Shown: in pieces, positions 4,745 through 5,178 of the stretch
Layout of the letters: each line of letters starts with the position of its first letter
Numbering within the stretch: position 1 is the first letter of the stretch
Source of the DNA: Acidimicrobiales bacterium
Lineage (GTDB): Bacteria > Actinomycetota > Acidimicrobiia > Acidimicrobiales > VFJN01
Direction: 5' to 3'
NCBI GenBank assembly: GCA_016936035.1
Contig: JAFGPU010000381.1
Span: 1 to 5,178 of the forward strand
Length of the DNA stretch: 5,178 nt
Position numbers and translations under genes: made by a program
The notes under the pieces: generated by a model
Databases searched by the model: none
What the model was told of the DNA's origin: nothing
Seen by the model: only the letters and a program-made list of their open reading frames with translations

Positions 4745-5178
4745 CTGACGCGACTCGGATTTCTGATCGATCAGGACACGTGCATCGGCTGCCACGCCTG
4801 CACGGTCGCCTGCAAGGCGGAGCACGAGGTCCCCCTCGGGGTGAACCGCACGTGGGTCAAGTACATCGAGACGGGCACGTTCCCGCACGCGACCCGGCAG
4901 TTCTCGGTGATGCGCTGCAACCACTGCGAGGACGCCCCCTGCGTCGAGATCTGCCCGACCTCGGCGCTGTTCCACCGCAGCAACGGCATCGTCGACTTCG
5001 ACACCGCGTCGTGCATCGGCTGCAAGTCCTGCATGAACGCCTGCCCCTACGACGCCCTCTACATCGACCCCGACGAGCTCACCGCCCAGAAGTGCAACTT
5101 CTGCGCCCACCGCATCGACGTCGGCCTCGAGCCGTCGTGCGTCATCGTCTGCCCGACGCACTCGATCTGGGCGGGCGA
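4745..5178 (+). CDS. Four-cluster [4Fe-4S] electron-transfer subunit (DmsB/PsrB/NrfC type), 3' end missing
   Basis: The 144 visible codons contain all 16 cysteines expected for four [4Fe-4S] clusters: CIGCHACTVAC (13-23), CNHCEDAPCVEIC (58-70), CIGCKSCMNAC (90-100) and C117-x2-C120-x11-C132-x3-C136. This is the electron-transfer beta subunit of DMSO-reductase-family molybdoenzyme complexes, which passes electrons between a molybdopterin catalytic subunit and a membrane anchor such as NrfD or DmsC. Neither partner is in the window; they would be expected downstream. No signal peptide is seen; exported members travel with a Tat-tagged partner. The start is odd: no ATG, GTG or TTG lies in frame before the first cysteine back to at least 4691. 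CTG 4745 gives (M)TRLGFLIDQDTCIGC, which as I recall matches how family members begin. GGAG (4739-4742) is only 2 bases from it; GGGGGGA (4731-4737) is better spaced. The GntR regulator upstream is the probable controller. Confidence 0.88.
   Translation, partial: MTRLGFLIDQDTCIGCHACTVACKAEHEVPLGVNRTWVKYIETGTFPHATRQFSVMRCNHCEDAPCVEICPTSALFHRSNGIVDFDTASCIGCKSCMNACPYDALYIDPDELTAQKCNFCAHRIDVGLEPSCVIVCPTHSIWAG

Overview
This is very GC-rich DNA. Its codons end mostly in G or C, several genes lack Shine-Dalgarno sites, and starts are a mix of ATG and GTG (plus one apparent CTG). Together these point to a high-GC actinobacterium; I cannot name the genus or class from this window.

Layout, left to right. 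(1) The 5' end of a minus-strand gene that leaves the window at base 1. It encodes an N-terminal basic stretch, one hydrophobic segment and a Gly/Pro-rich linker, so it is an exported or membrane-anchored protein of unknown function. (2) A minus-strand HxlR-family regulator with a C-terminal HxxC/CxxC zinc-ribbon-like tail. (3) Divergent from it, an HtrA/DegP-like trypsin-PDZ protease with an intact His-Asp-Ser triad but no signal peptide or membrane anchor. The 83-bp gap between the two holds a strong imperfect palindrome, a good candidate HxlR operator. (4) Convergent with the protease, a minus-strand aldo/keto reductase. (5) Divergent from the reductase, an Asp23/Gls24-family protein with a long low-complexity N-terminus. 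The gap holds a TTGACA hexamer and two overlapping inverted repeats. (6) A HutC-subfamily GntR regulator (winged helix plus UTRA) that looks leaderless, with an inverted repeat over its -10 region and start codon. (7) The first 144 codons of a four-cluster [4Fe-4S] electron-transfer subunit of the DmsB/PsrB/NrfC type, running off the right edge. Its only sensible start is a CTG.

Two regulatory units can be proposed. HxlR and the protease share a divergent control region. The GntR regulator and the iron-sulfur operon share a near-identical element (TCCAA[A]TGTnCGG) at both promoters, which suggests that GntR controls itself and the oxidoreductase operon beyond the window. The reductase and the Asp23 protein have no visible functional link beyond their shared intergenic region.

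I found no mobile element, CRISPR array, tRNA or rRNA, and no clearly new multi-gene system. The most interesting points are regulatory architecture and a non-canonical start codon. No stretch longer than 300 bases lacks a gene.
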